This document shows positions 52,995 through 63,544 of a stretch of DNA of 64,000 bases, piece after piece. The notes beneath the pieces were generated by a model, which did not search any database, was not told the DNA's origin, and was given only the letters and a program-made list of their open reading frames with translations. The translations under genes and the position numbers were made by a program. The DNA lies in NCBI GenBank assembly GCA_022606425.2, contig JAHDVF020000726.1, positions 585,338 through 649,337 of the forward strand, written 5' to 3'. The DNA comes from Lepidostoma basale. Taxonomy: Eukaryota > Arthropoda > Insecta > Trichoptera > Lepidostomatidae. Numbering within the stretch: position 1 is the first letter of the stretch; each line of letters opens with the position of its first letter.

Positions 52995-53640
52995 GAATGA
53001 ATTATTATTCACAAATACAATTATGAAATTTAAAATATACAATGTAAAAAAACAATAGACATAAACACAAAACACAAGATAATTAAAAAATTAAGAATAA
53101 TAGAAGCAAATATCAAGTTTTTCTGAGGGTAGCCTCACTATCGTGGAAGATGTCCACATTCGAAGAGATGCGGTTTAGAAGGATTAGTGCCTTGTCTACG
53201 GGCATTACCTTAGGCAAATTGGTTCTGCACAGTGGCAGGTGAAATAATCTATGTTGTCTTTGTCGCAGATAATTGTCAGGGACAAACAATGTCAAGTCAT
53301 TCAAAATATCAGAGTTATGTATTCGACCACGAATCGGTTGAAAAAAATGAACACCCAAATGGATAGTTCGTCTAATTTCCAATGATTGGTAGTCCAGCAT
53401 ACCCAGCAAGAAATCAGTTGGGTACAGCCAGGGGTAATAACCGTTTTCTTTGAGGTACAAAAAACGTAAGAACTTTTTCTGTACCTTTTCAATCAACATG
53501 CAATGTTTAGCTTCATGCGGTGCCCACACCAGTGTACTAAATTCCAACCGACTTCTTACTAAAGAGTTATACAATAACTTCAGAACTTTTGAATTGGTAA
53601 AATCTTTCCCATTCCTAAGAACAAATCCCTAAATCTTATG
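52995..53640 (-). mobile_element. CR1/Jockey-like LINE 3' end, family F (best copy)
   Basis: 153 codons open (53113-53574): MYNSLVRSRLEFSTLVWAPH, EAKHCMLIEKVQKKFLRFLY, YPWLYPTDFLLGMLDYQSLE, LTLFVPDNYLRQRQHRLFHL, CRTNLPKVMPVDKALILLNR. Few lesions imply recent insertion. The RT core is absent. Confidence 0.85.
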
Positions 53641-53744
53641 GGAGTTATTACATGATGTAATATGAAGACTGAAAGATAATTAAGTATCGAATGTAACTCC
53701 CAAATCTTTCGAAGACGTATTTACATCATTACATCACGAGCCAA

Positions 53745-53945
53745 ATCAACGTAAAGGGTATAGCTATCTTTTTGATTCTCGTGACACGTGATAGGTAGCT
53801 AATCTATGGCCATTTTATTTTCATGTGAAATCTATACCAGACCAAAGACAGTGTGACAATCACACTGCCATCGCCGGGAATCAAACCCAGGACCTTCGGT
53901 ATGGCAGTCAAAGCACTTACCACTTTGTCACCAAGGTCGTCGAAT
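53745..53945 (-). mobile_element. SINE-P copy
   Basis: GTGACACGTGATAGGTAGC, AGACCAAAGACAGTGTGAC, B-box complement GGGAATCAAACCC (one change) and CCAAGGTCG. Confidence 0.8.
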
Positions 53946-54170
53946 GAACTGCAACACTTTTTTTACTGACATTCTTCTCTCGATTGCTCAATATTCATAC
54001 ATACAAGCACGTCGATATCTCTGACTCTTCGCGTGGCCGACATTCAATATTTGAATTATTTGATCGTGCTACGTTTTCTTCGACATTTCTCCATTTCTAG
54101 TTCCGTTTATTAATTATTTCCATGTGTACAAACCATCTTAATGTTCCTTTCGTTATTTTATAATACTAAT
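53946..54170 (-). mobile_element. LINE-A fragment, no terminus
   Basis: CTCGATTGCTCAATATTC, GACTCTTCGCGTGGCCGAC, CATCTTAATGTTCCTTTCG; decayed. Confidence 0.65.
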
Positions 54171-54214
54171 ATACAAGGTATAGTTTTATAAAATTACTAA
54201 GTAACTATTAAGAA

Positions 54215-54430
54215 TTAATTGTATCTCAATAGAGACGAAGATGTAAATTATTTGGAAACAGAATACGGTGGTCGAGGCGTTTACAGGACTTATGACCTGT
54301 GGCGACTACGGTGGACGGATGATCTGAACAGACACGTCGGGATACCCTGGATGCAGTCTGCACAGGACAGAGTGACATAGAAGCGAATGGAGGAGGCCTT
54401 TGTACAGGAGTGGACGGGAATATGCTGAGG
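54215..54430 (+). repeat. H fragment fused to B-type LINE scrap
   Basis: 54215-54300 is the 5' half of H; at CTTATGACCTGT|GGCGACTACGG it switches to the B-type C-terminus (RHVGIPWMQSAQDRVT-like). Confidence 0.6.
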
Positions 54431-54442
54431 GAAAAGAAGAAG

Positions 54443-54585
54443 AGACATGTTTCGACGGCTTACAGCTTCGTCATCGGAAGAACGATATAAACTGTTTATA
54501 TCGTTCTCCCGATGATGAAGGTATTAGCCTTCGAAACATGTCGAGAAAAATAAACTCAAAAGTGGAAAAAACAGTGTTTTAATTC
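54443..54585. repeat. HH5 inverted pair with perfect helix I
   Basis: Plus arm: TTCTC (54504-54508), CCGATGA (54509-54515), T, stem II GAAGG/CCTTC, GAAACATGTC, then GAGAA (54543-54547), which pairs exactly with TTCTC. Minus arm has CCGATGA, GAAAC and ATGTC. The centre is the palindrome GATATAAACTGTTTATATC. Confidence 0.6.
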
Positions 54586-54589
54586 ATAA

Positions 54590-54950
54590 AATTCGTCATT
54601 ATGGAATTTTGACAAATTAAAAAAAAAATTAAGAAATTAAATTAAATTGCGCGGCAATCGTACGACATTACCGCGTAATTGAATAACTTCAAAAGAGCTA
54701 GATTTGCGAGTGTTATTTTACGACATCACTGTCACATCCTACTCGTTTTATATATGGCAGAATGACTAGGGAAACGAAGAAGATTCTGAGGGGGGCGCGG
54801 GGTGACGGCGATATCGGAGCCTGTCATAACTCCAGCGCTGTCCGTGGGCGAATGATCTCATTATAATATAGAAAAGGACCTATCTCAGGCTTGAGACGAG
54901 AGGCGCTAAAAATAATACGCCATAACCCCTAGCGAGATCATCGCATGCCT
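54590..54950. other. Low-copy non-repetitive stretch
   Basis: AAGATTCTGAGGGGGGCGCG and GATCTCATTATAATATAG lie in mixed-composition DNA not repeated in the window. No splice-bounded frame. May be conserved non-coding sequence. Confidence 0.3.
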
Positions 54951-54952
54951 GT

Positions 54953-56427
54953 TTAACCCTTAACGTACCGTGTTCAAAACAAAACGCTCGCTCCCATGTG
55001 GTAAGTTCAGTTTACCGCTAACTTTATCTAAATATCAAGCATATGACTAGATGAATAAAAATTTAATTTATGTCATCTTGTAGGGAATTTCATTAGGAAT
55101 AGATCGATATCTATAACATACATGGATTATTTGAAAAACATATCATTATTAATTTTTTCTGGAACCATGCGATTTCTGATATGTAATGCGTCACAGCATA
55201 CGAGCAACTGGACACCAAGTATAACTTGTCTCGCGCAGCGGCCGGCGGGGCGAGGATAAAGGCACCTAGGCAAAATGTATAGTACGTTCAAGACAACGAG
55301 TACGTATTAATATTTGTCCCTTTTGGTAAAGTGTTAATATTTTCACAGTTCTGATATTATTAAGTTGCGTCCTGCGTTTCCGTCCACAGTGGTATTATTA
55401 CGTACATATTGAAAAGGTCAAAGATATAATTTATAATACGTTCAAAACAGCGAGTAAGTATTTGTCACTTTTGATAAAGTTGTAAATATTAGCAAAACAA
55501 ATTCTACCTTAACACGAATGAAGGTGAGGGCAGTCTTAGAAAATATTTTTTTTTGGGATGAAGGAAGTAATTTTTTGCTTTTTTTTTTATTACGAAATAT
55601 TGAAAACACTTCAATGGAGGATTACAATTTTTTTTATAATATTAGGGTCCATAGGTTTTAACCCTTAACGTACCGTGTTCAAAACAAAACGCTTGCTCCC
55701 ATGTGGTAAGTTCAGTTTACCGCTAACTTTATCTAAATATCAAGCATATGACTAGATGAATCAAAATTTAATTTATGTCATCTTGTAGGGAATTTCATTA
55801 GGAATAGATCGATATCTATAACATACATGGATTATTTGAAAAACATATCATTATTAATTTTTTTCTGGAACCATGCGATTTCTGATATGTAATGCGTCAT
55901 AGCATACGACCGACTAAACATCAGGAATAAACTTGTCTACGCGCCGCGGCCGGCGGGGCGAAGATAAAGGCACCTAGGCAAAATGTATAGTACGTTCAAG
56001 ACAACGAGTACGTATTAATATTTGTCCCTTTTGGTAAAGTGTTAATATTTTCACAGTTCTGATATTATTAAGTTGCGTCCTGCGTTTCCGTCCACAGTGG
56101 TATTATTACGTACATATTGAAAAGGTCAAAATATAATTTATAATACGTTCAAAACAGCGAGTAAGTATTTGTCACTTTTGATAAAGTTGTAAATATTAGC
56201 AAAACAAATTCTACCTTAACACGAATGAAGGTGAGGGCAGTCTTAGAAAATATTTTTTTGGGATGAAGGAAGTAATTTTTTGCTTTTTTTTTTATTACGA
56301 AATATTGAAAACACTTCAATGGAGGATTACAATTTTTTTTATAATATTAGGGTCCATAGGTTTTAAGAAAATCAACCTTAAATTGGCAGTGGAAACTCAA
56401 TTTACCACATGGCAACGCGACGGTTAA
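54953..56427. mobile_element. piggyBac-like non-autonomous element
   Basis: TTAA at 54953-54956 and 56424-56427. Inside the ends, CCATGTGGTAAGTTCAGTTT (left) and the complement of AAACTCAATTTACCACATGG (right) form subterminal inverted repeats, and the left end begins CCCTTAACG. TTAA targets and CCC-type ends are typical of piggyBac. No transposase. Confidence 0.55.
54955..56365 (+). repeat. Tandem duplication, two units of ~705 bp
   Basis: AACCCTTAACGTACCGTG starts at 54955 and 55660; the second unit ends at GGGTCCATAGGTTTTA (56350-56365). Identity is very high, with a divergent patch at 55208-55245 versus 55915-55950. Each unit also has a weaker internal duplication (ACGTTCAAGACAACGAGTAC and ACGTTCAAAACAGCGAGTAA). 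Confidence 0.9.
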
Positions 56428-56504
56428 AAAAAAAAATTCCAGTCGAACTCGGTTATTACGATCACGGAAAAGGCGAGATTCCGGAAGTAACGAGGAAATA
56501 TTCA

Positions 56505-57555
56505 TTGACATTTAATTTATGATTTTCTCCATACACGTTAGGGTAAATGGGGACATCACGCCCTGGTTTGATATCACGAAGGGTGTTAAGCAGGGCTGCG
56601 TGATGTCCCCTTGGTTGTTCAATCTGTATATGGACAAGTGTATGAAAGAACTTAAAGGTATAAATACTGGTGCTAAGATGAGTGATCTGTCTGTTAACTG
56701 TCTGCTTTACGCGGACGACGCCGTTCTCGTTGCGGATAGTGCGGACGAATTATAAGTCTTGGTGTCGAGAATGTATGAGGTATGCAAGTCGAACGATTTA
56801 ATGATGAATGTCGGAAAGTCAAAGGTGTTAGTTTTTGAAAGTGAAGAGCAAATGACAGTTTGTAATATAAGTGTAAATGAAGAGAACTTGGAACAGGTGA
56901 GGGAATTTTTGTATTTAGGTAGCATGTTCACAGCGGATGGCCGAGCGGACAGTGATATTGAAAGAAGGGTTGGTGCGGATAACAAAGTGAATGGAGCTTT
57001 AAAAGTAGTTATTGGAAACAAGAATTTATCAATGAAAGCGAAAATGGCCGTTCACAATGGAGTTCTGGTCCCAACACTTATGTATGGAAGCGAAGCATGG
57101 AACTGGCAGAAGAAAGATGAGAGCAGAATAAATGCGGTAGAGATGAAGTCCCTAAGACGTATGTGTGGTAGAACGATGTACGACAGAATCTCAAATGCTG
57201 ATATTAGGAAGGAATGTAGAGCGAAAGAAGGTATTATGAACAAAATTATGAAAGGTTCGCTGCGTTGGTTCGGACATATGGAGCGCATGGGTGAAGAAAG
57301 AATGGTTAAAAAAGTATACGTTAACGATGTACATGGAGTAAGGAGTCGAGGTAGACCGAGGAAAACATGTATACAAAACAATCAAATATTAAAAGTTGGT
57401 CATGTCAGAAGCCGGAAGAATCGACGTGCGTGTATGACTCGATGTATGAATGTGGAGGAAGCTAGAGAGGTGTGCCAGGATAGAGTAGTGTGGCGGTTCA
57501 TTCTCTCTGCCTACCCCTGCGGGGAAACGGCGTGATGGTTTGTTGTTTTGTTGTT
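56505..57555 (+). mobile_element. LINE-A copy with RT motifs (best preserved)
   Basis: One frame from 56519 to 57535 with a single nonsense codon (TAA at 56753-56755). First block: VRVNGDITPWFDITKGVKQG, CVMSPWLFNLYMDKCMKEL (RT motif B) and NCLLYADDAVLVADSADEL (motif C, YADD). Second block of 258 codons: EQVREFLYLGSMFTADGRAD, HNGVLVPTLMYGSEAWNWQK, RWFGHMERM, SRGRPRKT and a stop inside the terminus. Endonuclease and RT fingers are missing. Tail GGTTTGTTGTTTTGTTGTTG. Confidence 0.9.
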
Positions 57556-57624
57556 GTCCATACACGTTTTTTTTTATTGTCTACAACAGGTCTTTACAAC
57601 CCAATCATTGTATACATTTTACAT

Positions 57625-58255
57625 ACCGTAGAAAGGGGATACTTTGCTCCTACGGGGTATAAATTGCTCCAAAATAAAAAAAAAGTTTCTATTTCGTCCA
57701 GCCGGTAATCACCTCAGATTTGAGAGATTCTAAAAATATTATCAGGTAACACTAATCATGCTCTACCAAATGCCATGTGAATTGATTGTCTACGGTCAGC
57801 CATTTGGACAGTAGCAGTCAAATAAACCACAACCTCGTAGCAAGCTCAACGGAATTAAATCTGTTTACATCTTGGACATTAATCGTTAGACCCTGGTGAG
57901 TGATATATAATTTGAAAGGATATTTTATAATAAAGTAGTGGACATGATAATTTTTACATCGCTGTTAGAGTTTCCGAGATATTTAAGATTTAAAAAAACG
58001 GGGATACTTTGCTCCGGTTTTGGGGAAACATTGCTCCAAGAACAATGTTTCCCCAATATACAATTTATTATAAATGTTCGTATTTATTTTAGATCATCAT
58101 GCCCAGAACATACGTAAAAAGAGCAGATTCCCGTAATTATAGAGCTTATACTCAAGAAAAGTTGGAAGAATGTCTCCTGGCTGTAAGATCCGGGGTCATG
58201 ACTCAAAGGAAAACCTCTGAGTATTTCAAAATACCTAGGCGCACAATAATACTCC
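57625..58255 (+). mobile_element. 5' end of a pogo/Tigger-like transposon with spliced leader
   Basis: AGAAAGGGGATACTTTGCTC (57629-57648) marks the terminal region; GGGATACTTTGCTCC recurs at 58001. CCCTG|GTGAGTGATA (57892) and TTATTTTAG|ATCATC (58093) could remove a 200-bp intron in front of the start codon at 58099. The 3' part is lost. Confidence 0.5.
58099..58250 (+). pseudogene. psq/CENP-B-type DNA-binding domain, truncated
   Basis: MPRTYVKRADSRNYRAYTQE, KLEECLLAVRSGVMTQRKTS, EYFKIPRRTI: a helix-turn-helix of the pipsqueak/pogo kind (…AV..G....R.AS..Y.IPR.T) that starts many pogo-like transposases. After about 50 residues it runs into unrelated sequence. Confidence 0.65.
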
Positions 58256-58640
58256 GTACTCCGTTCCAATACTTCTTAAAAAAATTGACGTTTTCATTTG
58301 TATTAATTGTCTTAGAATAAATAACACATAATGTATTTAGAGAGCACACGAAAAACTCAATCTCCTTTCATAGATTACACCAAGTTCGTTCATCGATGAA
58401 ACCATTATAGCGATGATCAGTCCATATAGACTTGGGGCGGGATTAAACCAGTATTCACAGAGAAAATCTTGAGCTCAACTCATGTTTAACTCATTATAAA
58501 TTGAATGAAATTATCGTTGGTGGCATCTTTTATATTCGTTTTCTTATTCCCAACGATCGTGACGACCCCTGTCGATTAACTCCATTCAGGTGACTTTATC
58601 CGTAGTCTTTCATAAGTACTAAATATATTATTATATTAAT
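58256..58640. other. No gene seen; HH2-like block
   Basis: TTGACGTTTTCATTTGTATT at 58285 resembles the HH2 outer arm; the remainder is unrecognised. Confidence 0.35.
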
Positions 58641-58644
58641 TTTA

Positions 58645-58935
58645 TTTTACGAACAAAATTATGAAAGGATCGCTGCGTTGGTTCGGACATATGGAACGCA
58701 TGGAAGGAGAAAGAATGGTTAAGAATGTATACGTTAATTATGTAAATGGGGTACGAAGTCGAGGCAGACCGAGGAAAACATGGCATGACCAAATTAATCA
58801 AATTTTAAAGGTTGGTCATGTTAGAAGTCGGAGAAATCGACGTGCGTGTATGACTCGTTGTATGAATGTGAAGGAAAAAAAAGGTTTGCCAGGATAGAGT
58901 AGTGTGGCGGTCCATTCTCTCTGCCTACCCCTGAA
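58645..58935 (+). mobile_element. LINE-A fragment
   Basis: MKGSLRWFGHMERMEGERMV, VYVNYVNGVRSRGRPRKT, VRSRRNRRACMTRCMNVK open for 78 codons; cut at TGCCTACCCCTG before the tail, where J begins. Confidence 0.8.
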
Positions 58936-59425
58936 ATATTGCTTCTTACTCTCCCTCGCTTCCTCTTTCCCCTAAAGGGGGGAAGCAAGGCAGACCTAGA
59001 GCCACCTGGAGATCAATCAATCAATCAAATCAGTTCATTAACTCGACATTACAAACAGGAAAATGTTTAAGGCATCTATTAAGTACAGGTAAAATATCAT
59101 AAAAATACAACAAAGTACCAGGAACGTATTAGAGATGGTTCGACATTAGGAATACAAGATACTTTCTAAAGTCAATAGTATTTGTCCCCTGAACGTACTT
59201 TCACTAACATGAAAGACGTCGATCTCCGAGGAGACCGCGTTCAGCAGACTAATTGCTCTTCCCACCGGTGTCACCAGAGGCAGATTGGAGATGAACCCTG
59301 CAGCACGAGGTTAAAGTAGCAGGCCTCACTTGGGATGATGTTAGGCATCAGGCATGCGATAGAGTCGGGTGGAGAAGGTTCATTGAGGCCCTATGCATCA
59401 CGGAGGTGTGACAGGACAGAAAGAC
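58936..59425 (+). mobile_element. RTE-like LINE 3' end, family J, split by F
   Basis: 58960-59013 and 59286-59425 align consecutively with 26540-26720; 272 bp of F lies between, bounded by a 7-bp duplication. Confidence 0.75.
59014..59285 (-). mobile_element. CR1/Jockey-like F insertion with target duplication
   Basis: TGGAGAT at 59007-59013 and 59286-59292. Tail complement CAATCAATCAATCAAATC at the left, 5'-truncated at the right within CACCGGTGTCACCAGAGGC. Confidence 0.8.
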
Positions 59426-59427
59426 TC

Positions 59428-59600
59428 TCCCTCGAAAATAAACATTTCGTAATGTCCTAGTAAGGCGAAACCTGTCACTATCATGAAATTTAATTCAAAT
59501 TCTTAAATGTTATGATTTTAAAACACAATTAATTACATGTATCATACACTTTCTTTACATTTTTTTTAGATAGTCGCAACAGCTATTTCGCTTTTTTTTT
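59428..59600. repeat. HH2 and HH3 remnants
   Basis: AAGGCGAAACCTGTCACTAT (HH2-like) and ATAGTCGCAACAGCTATTTC (HH3 left arm) with their outer blocks decayed. Confidence 0.5.
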
Positions 59601-59790
59601 CGAGGTGCCAACTTCGATAAATAATAATAAACTATTACATTTTTTAATTTTTTTTGTATCATTAATATGTAAATAAAAACATCCTAAATTTCCAAAACGA
59701 TTCATTTTTATTTTCCTACAAAAAAACGCCCTCCAAAAAAGACATGAAAATCGGCTTAAGTTACCAGACTACTTACTACCTTAAATAACG
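59595..59790. mobile_element. Half of the 685-bp foldback element
   Basis: TTTTTTTTCGAGGTGCCAAC through GGCTTAAGTTACCAGACTAC matches the right arm at 48335-48522 only; ACTACCTTAAAT follows both copies, so the true end may lie a little further right. Confidence 0.75.
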
Positions 59791-59794
59791 GAGG

Positions 59795-60135
59795 TTTTCA
59801 TGTATATGAACTTCATTACAGGAGCTCAAGTAATACTTGCGGCGGTTCAAGCGAGGTGTCGTAATTCGGTCTCTAATCTGTCTGCCGGGTCACTCTATTA
59901 TCTGTCATTGTTGGCTCTATATTTAGAAGCGAACGCTAAAATAATAGCAGTCTGACCTCCCAGCGGATCGGGCAGCGGGCATTGCTCGTTTAACAAAGAG
60001 GCCGATTAGTAAATAGCCCATTCGCTGAGAAGGTGAGATGCCCTCCAATCTGAATGTCACTATAGGTTAACACTCGCTCTACGGTGCTAAGATCATCCTT
60101 TACCCGCCGTGCTGGACTCCAAGTATCCTATGTGT
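59795..60135. other. Low-copy stretch, no gene seen
   Basis: Balanced base composition (CTGACCTCCCAGCGGATCGG; AAGAGGCCGATTAGTAAATAG), not repeated here and without long frames. Candidate conserved non-coding DNA. Confidence 0.3.
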
Positions 60136-60144
60136 TTTAATTAG

Positions 60145-60870
60145 GACTAACTAACTAACTAACTAACTAACTAACCATCACGCCATTTCCCCGGAGGGGT
60201 AGGCAGAGAGGGTGGATCGCCACAATGCTCTGTCCTGGCATACCTCTCGGGCTTCCTCTACATTCATACATCGTACCATGCACGCACGTCGATTATTCCG
60301 AATTCGAATGTGAGCGCCTTTTAGTAATTGATTAATTTGGTCATGCCATGTTTTCCTCGGTCGTTCTCGGCTTCTTTTCCCACTCACGCTGCTTGTGTAC
60401 AACTTTTTAACCATTCTACTCTCATCCATTCTTTCCATATGTCCAAACCATCTCAGGGATACTTTTTTAATTTTATTCATGATGCAGTCATTTGCCTTAC
60501 ATTTCTTTCTTATTTCATGGTTCGGTATTCTATCATACAACGTTTTCCCGCACATTCTTCTTAGTGATCTCATTTCTACGGCATTTATCCTGCTTTCATC
60601 CTTCTTTTGCCAGCTCCAAGCTTCACTTCCATTCATGAGGGTTGGCACTAGAACTCCATTGTGTACTGCCATCTTTGCTTCTGTGGATATATTTCTATTT
60701 GCAGTAATGACTTTGAGTGCGCCATTTATTTTGTTCCCAGCACCAACCCTTCTTTCGATGTCTTTCTCCATTTTTCCGTCTCTTTTAAATATGCTTCCCA
60801 GATACGTAAATTCAGTAACTTGCTCCAATTTCTCGCCCGGACGAAAACAACAATTATAAAACAGGTCCAT
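60145..60870 (-). mobile_element. LINE-A copy, second subfamily, intact 230-codon frame
   Basis: (TTAG)7-type tail complement at 60146-60175, terminus, then an unbroken frame 60178-60870: EKLEQVTEFTYLGSIFKRDG, IERRVGAGNKINGALKV, HNGVLVPTLMNGSEAWSWQK, RWFGHMERMDESRMVKKLYT, MVRCMNVEEAREVCQD. Begins just after the YADD region, so it lacks the catalytic core; the open frame and long tail suggest the most recent LINE-A insertion here. Confidence 0.9.
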
Positions 60871-61085
60871 ATCATTTAAAAAGTAATATTAGCGTCCTTT
60901 CCCGAAGACAGCCCACCGTTACCACACTCCTTTGGTACATCGGAATACTGCGACTCCAGCTCTATTATTCCTTGCACTACTCCAACTTCATCTCTTTCAT
61001 TTCCAGATCACGACCTAAATTAATGAAAAAATGAACCTTCTATCTATGAAAAGGGGATTTTTGTAGAAGTCGAGCTTTAGTTAAA
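60871..61085. other. No feature recognised
   Basis: CCCGAAGACAGCCCACCGTT region, unique in the window. Confidence 0.35.
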
Positions 61086-61089
61086 ATTT

Positions 61090-61560
61090 ATGGTGAGATT
61101 GATATTTATTTATTTATTCATTCAGTAAGGGTAGCATACAGCGATATCAATATATTGATTAAGAAACATTAAGAAAAATAATAAAAAAAGCCAATTACAT
61201 GCTACCACAAATACAATAAACAGAATTGAATTTAAGCTAAGGCAAAATATGGTCAAACATAATGATTGAGAGTTAAACATAATAGTAGTAGAAATAAGAA
61301 CAAAATTAAAAATAAAAATAAAAGTAACATATTATAGTATCATGTAACATTATGGTCTCATCCACGCCGAAAGGTTCCTCCTATCGTTTTTTTTTAGTTT
61401 CGTTCATTCAAATGGAAAACATCAATGTCTCCAAAATACTTATTGTAGTTGGCACAAATCCTGTACATTGCCGCGCTTTAAGCGTAGTTAGTGCGATAAA
61501 CAAGGAGATGGAAAACTTGGCTTGCGGTGTGTCTTGTGCGAGATGAAGAGGTATTGAGTG
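61090..61560 (-). mobile_element. CR1/Jockey-like LINE 3' end, family M
   Basis: Tail complement TTTATTTATTTATTCATTC; complement coding TRHTASQVFHLLVYRTNYA, then AAMYRICANYNKYFGDIDVF and HLNERN. Confidence 0.7.
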
Positions 61561-62495
61561 TCAATTTGCAAAGAAGTTCAGAGTTATAAGGGATCAAAAG
61601 GATATCACTTGAAATAATTGAATTTCAAGTGATAATAGACAGAGAGTGATACAACATTCTTTGATTTTTTAATGTTTGCTTTCAATAAATATTTTTTTAT
61701 AAAAATGTAAAAAATAGGTATATTTATTTATGCTTGTGACAACCCTGAAAGAAAAATTAAATATAGGAAATATCGATAATGCAACTTGAAAATTTTAAAC
61801 TTGATATATCATTTTATAGGTAAACTTTAAACATAATGCGTAAAATCCATTAGCCCTATTTTTTTATTAATAATTAAAAACATGCGGTATGCGAGTGTTC
61901 CTAACCTTAAAACATTACGGTACTAAAACGGTTGATCGTTAATTTAAGATGAATAATATAAAATGAATGCGAAAAAATTACATATGTGCACACGTCTTGC
62001 CCGCGCGACAGTCCTAGTAGAAATTTAAAACCGACACTTCGCGCTTCTAGATATGAACAAGCAAAAAAAAAACGCTAGTAGAATGTGTGTGGCATCAGAA
62101 TGAATTATGAAAAAGATTTCAAATAATTAAACAAGCGTAGAAATGCAAAATTAATTGAAATGTCTTTTAAGATTTTCGGGTCTTGATTGAGCCCAGCGAA
62201 ATGAAAATGTCGAAATGAGTCAAATTTCCCGAGGAAAGGACTCAATTAAAAGGAAAGTTTCCGAGCAATTAATCGTCAATTGAAAAGGAAAATCGACGAA
62301 TCGAAAACAATTTAAAACAATCATCTAGATTATAACTGTCATTGCGTTCTAAGAATAAAATTAATTAAAACTACCAAAAAAAGGGTCTCATAAAAAATCC
62401 TCAAGTTGCTTGAGTAATTACGTAAAAGTTCATTAAAACAAGAATAAAATAATTGTATCTCAATAGAAAAATCTGTCTACCATAATAGTTATACT
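61561..62495. other. AT-rich unique stretch, no gene seen
   Basis: No repeat family recognised. 61603-61634 is a perfect 32-bp hairpin (ATCACTTGAAAT / ATTTCAAGTGAT). 62450-62475 has the first 18 bp of H. Confidence 0.45.
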
Positions 62496-62499
62496 AAAT

Positions 62500-62850
62500 A
62501 TTTAAAAAGACATCGACATATATTCGACAGCGTCAGCACAGACTGTTTTATCTCCCAGCATGCAGAAACAACCTGCCTCTGGTGATGCCGGTGGGGAGAG
62601 CAATCAAAGTGCTGAACTTGATCGTTTCGGTGATCGATGTCTTTCATATTCGTGAAAGTACGTTCAGAAGACAAATACTCTTGACTTTGGAGAGTATCTT
62701 GTATTCCTAATGTCGAACCATCTCTCATGCGTTCCTGGTATTGTATATTTATTATATTTTACCTATTCTCAATAGATGTCTTAAACTATATAAAATGTTT
62801 GTAATATCTTTTGAGAAAATAAACTGATTTGATTTGATTTGAAAAAGTGT
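62500..62850 (+). mobile_element. CR1/Jockey-like LINE 3' end, F subfamily
   Basis: RQRQHRLFYLPACRNNLPLV-like coding with a frameshift, then GTACGTTCAGAAGACAAATA and the tail TGATTTGATTTGATTTG (62826-62842). Confidence 0.75.
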
Positions 62851-62894
62851 TGCACATTCTACGAGTATATTATATATATTTATTAATCGAAACA

Positions 62895-63215
62895 TTCTGT
62901 GATGAAGGTCCTAAGATCAATTACTGGGAAAACTCTCCGAGATCATGTTAGTAACCCTGACATTAGAAAAATTCCGAAATAGAGGATATCGTTCGGTGGA
63001 GTAGATCCAGAAGAAGATACTGGAGAGACCATGTACCCAGAATGGATAGTGACAGACTCGCAAGTACAGCCGCATACTAAATCCCCTCCGAATACCGTTT
63101 ACCTAGAAGACCACCTAAGAGATGGAGGGACAGCTGGATCCCACCATCCCAGGAAACATGATTCCTGTGCCAAAGATCGTCAGATCTATTAAAAGAAGTA
63201 GAAGAAAAAGAAACA
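62895..63215 (+). mobile_element. RTE-like LINE 3' end, family D
   Basis: GTCCTAAGATCAATTACTGG, WRDHVPRMDSDRLASTA-like and RPPKRWRDSWIPPSQET-like coding, ending AGAAGTAGAAGAAAAAG. Confidence 0.7.
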
Positions 63216-63265
63216 TGCTTGATTGTATGAATAGCGTCTTTGCTAAACAACTTTTAGAGACTTAA

Positions 63266-63463
63266 ATAATAATTAAATAAAACAATGTTTTTTAACTACT
63301 TTCACTTTTGTCTTTATTTCGACAGCGACCGGTTTCGCCAGGCTTGCTGGCATCGACAGACATCGACGTACTGATGCCAGCGAACCTGGCGAAACCGGTC
63401 GCTGTCTAAATAAAGACAAAAGTGGAAGTAGTTAAAAAAACATCGTTTTATTTAATTATTATT
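63266..63463. repeat. HH1 foldback, both arms
   Basis: CGACCGGTTTCGCCAGGC (63326) and GCCAGCGAACCTGGCGAAAC then CGGTC (63379-63404) with full outer arms; right flank repeats the CAAGAGATTTCAG block seen at 17160. Confidence 0.7.
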
Positions 63464-63544
63464 TAAAATGAACTTCCATCAAGAGATTTCAGTAAAATCA
63501 TTTGATTATCTATTGTATAGACTTGCCTACAATGGTAGTTTTGT

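Noticed and set aside
60328..60859. Long plus-strand frames rich in Phe/Leu/Ser opposite LINE-A
   Set aside because: They recur opposite every LINE-A copy (8711, 39376, 46839, 57052 and others) and are antisense shadows of its C-terminal domain.
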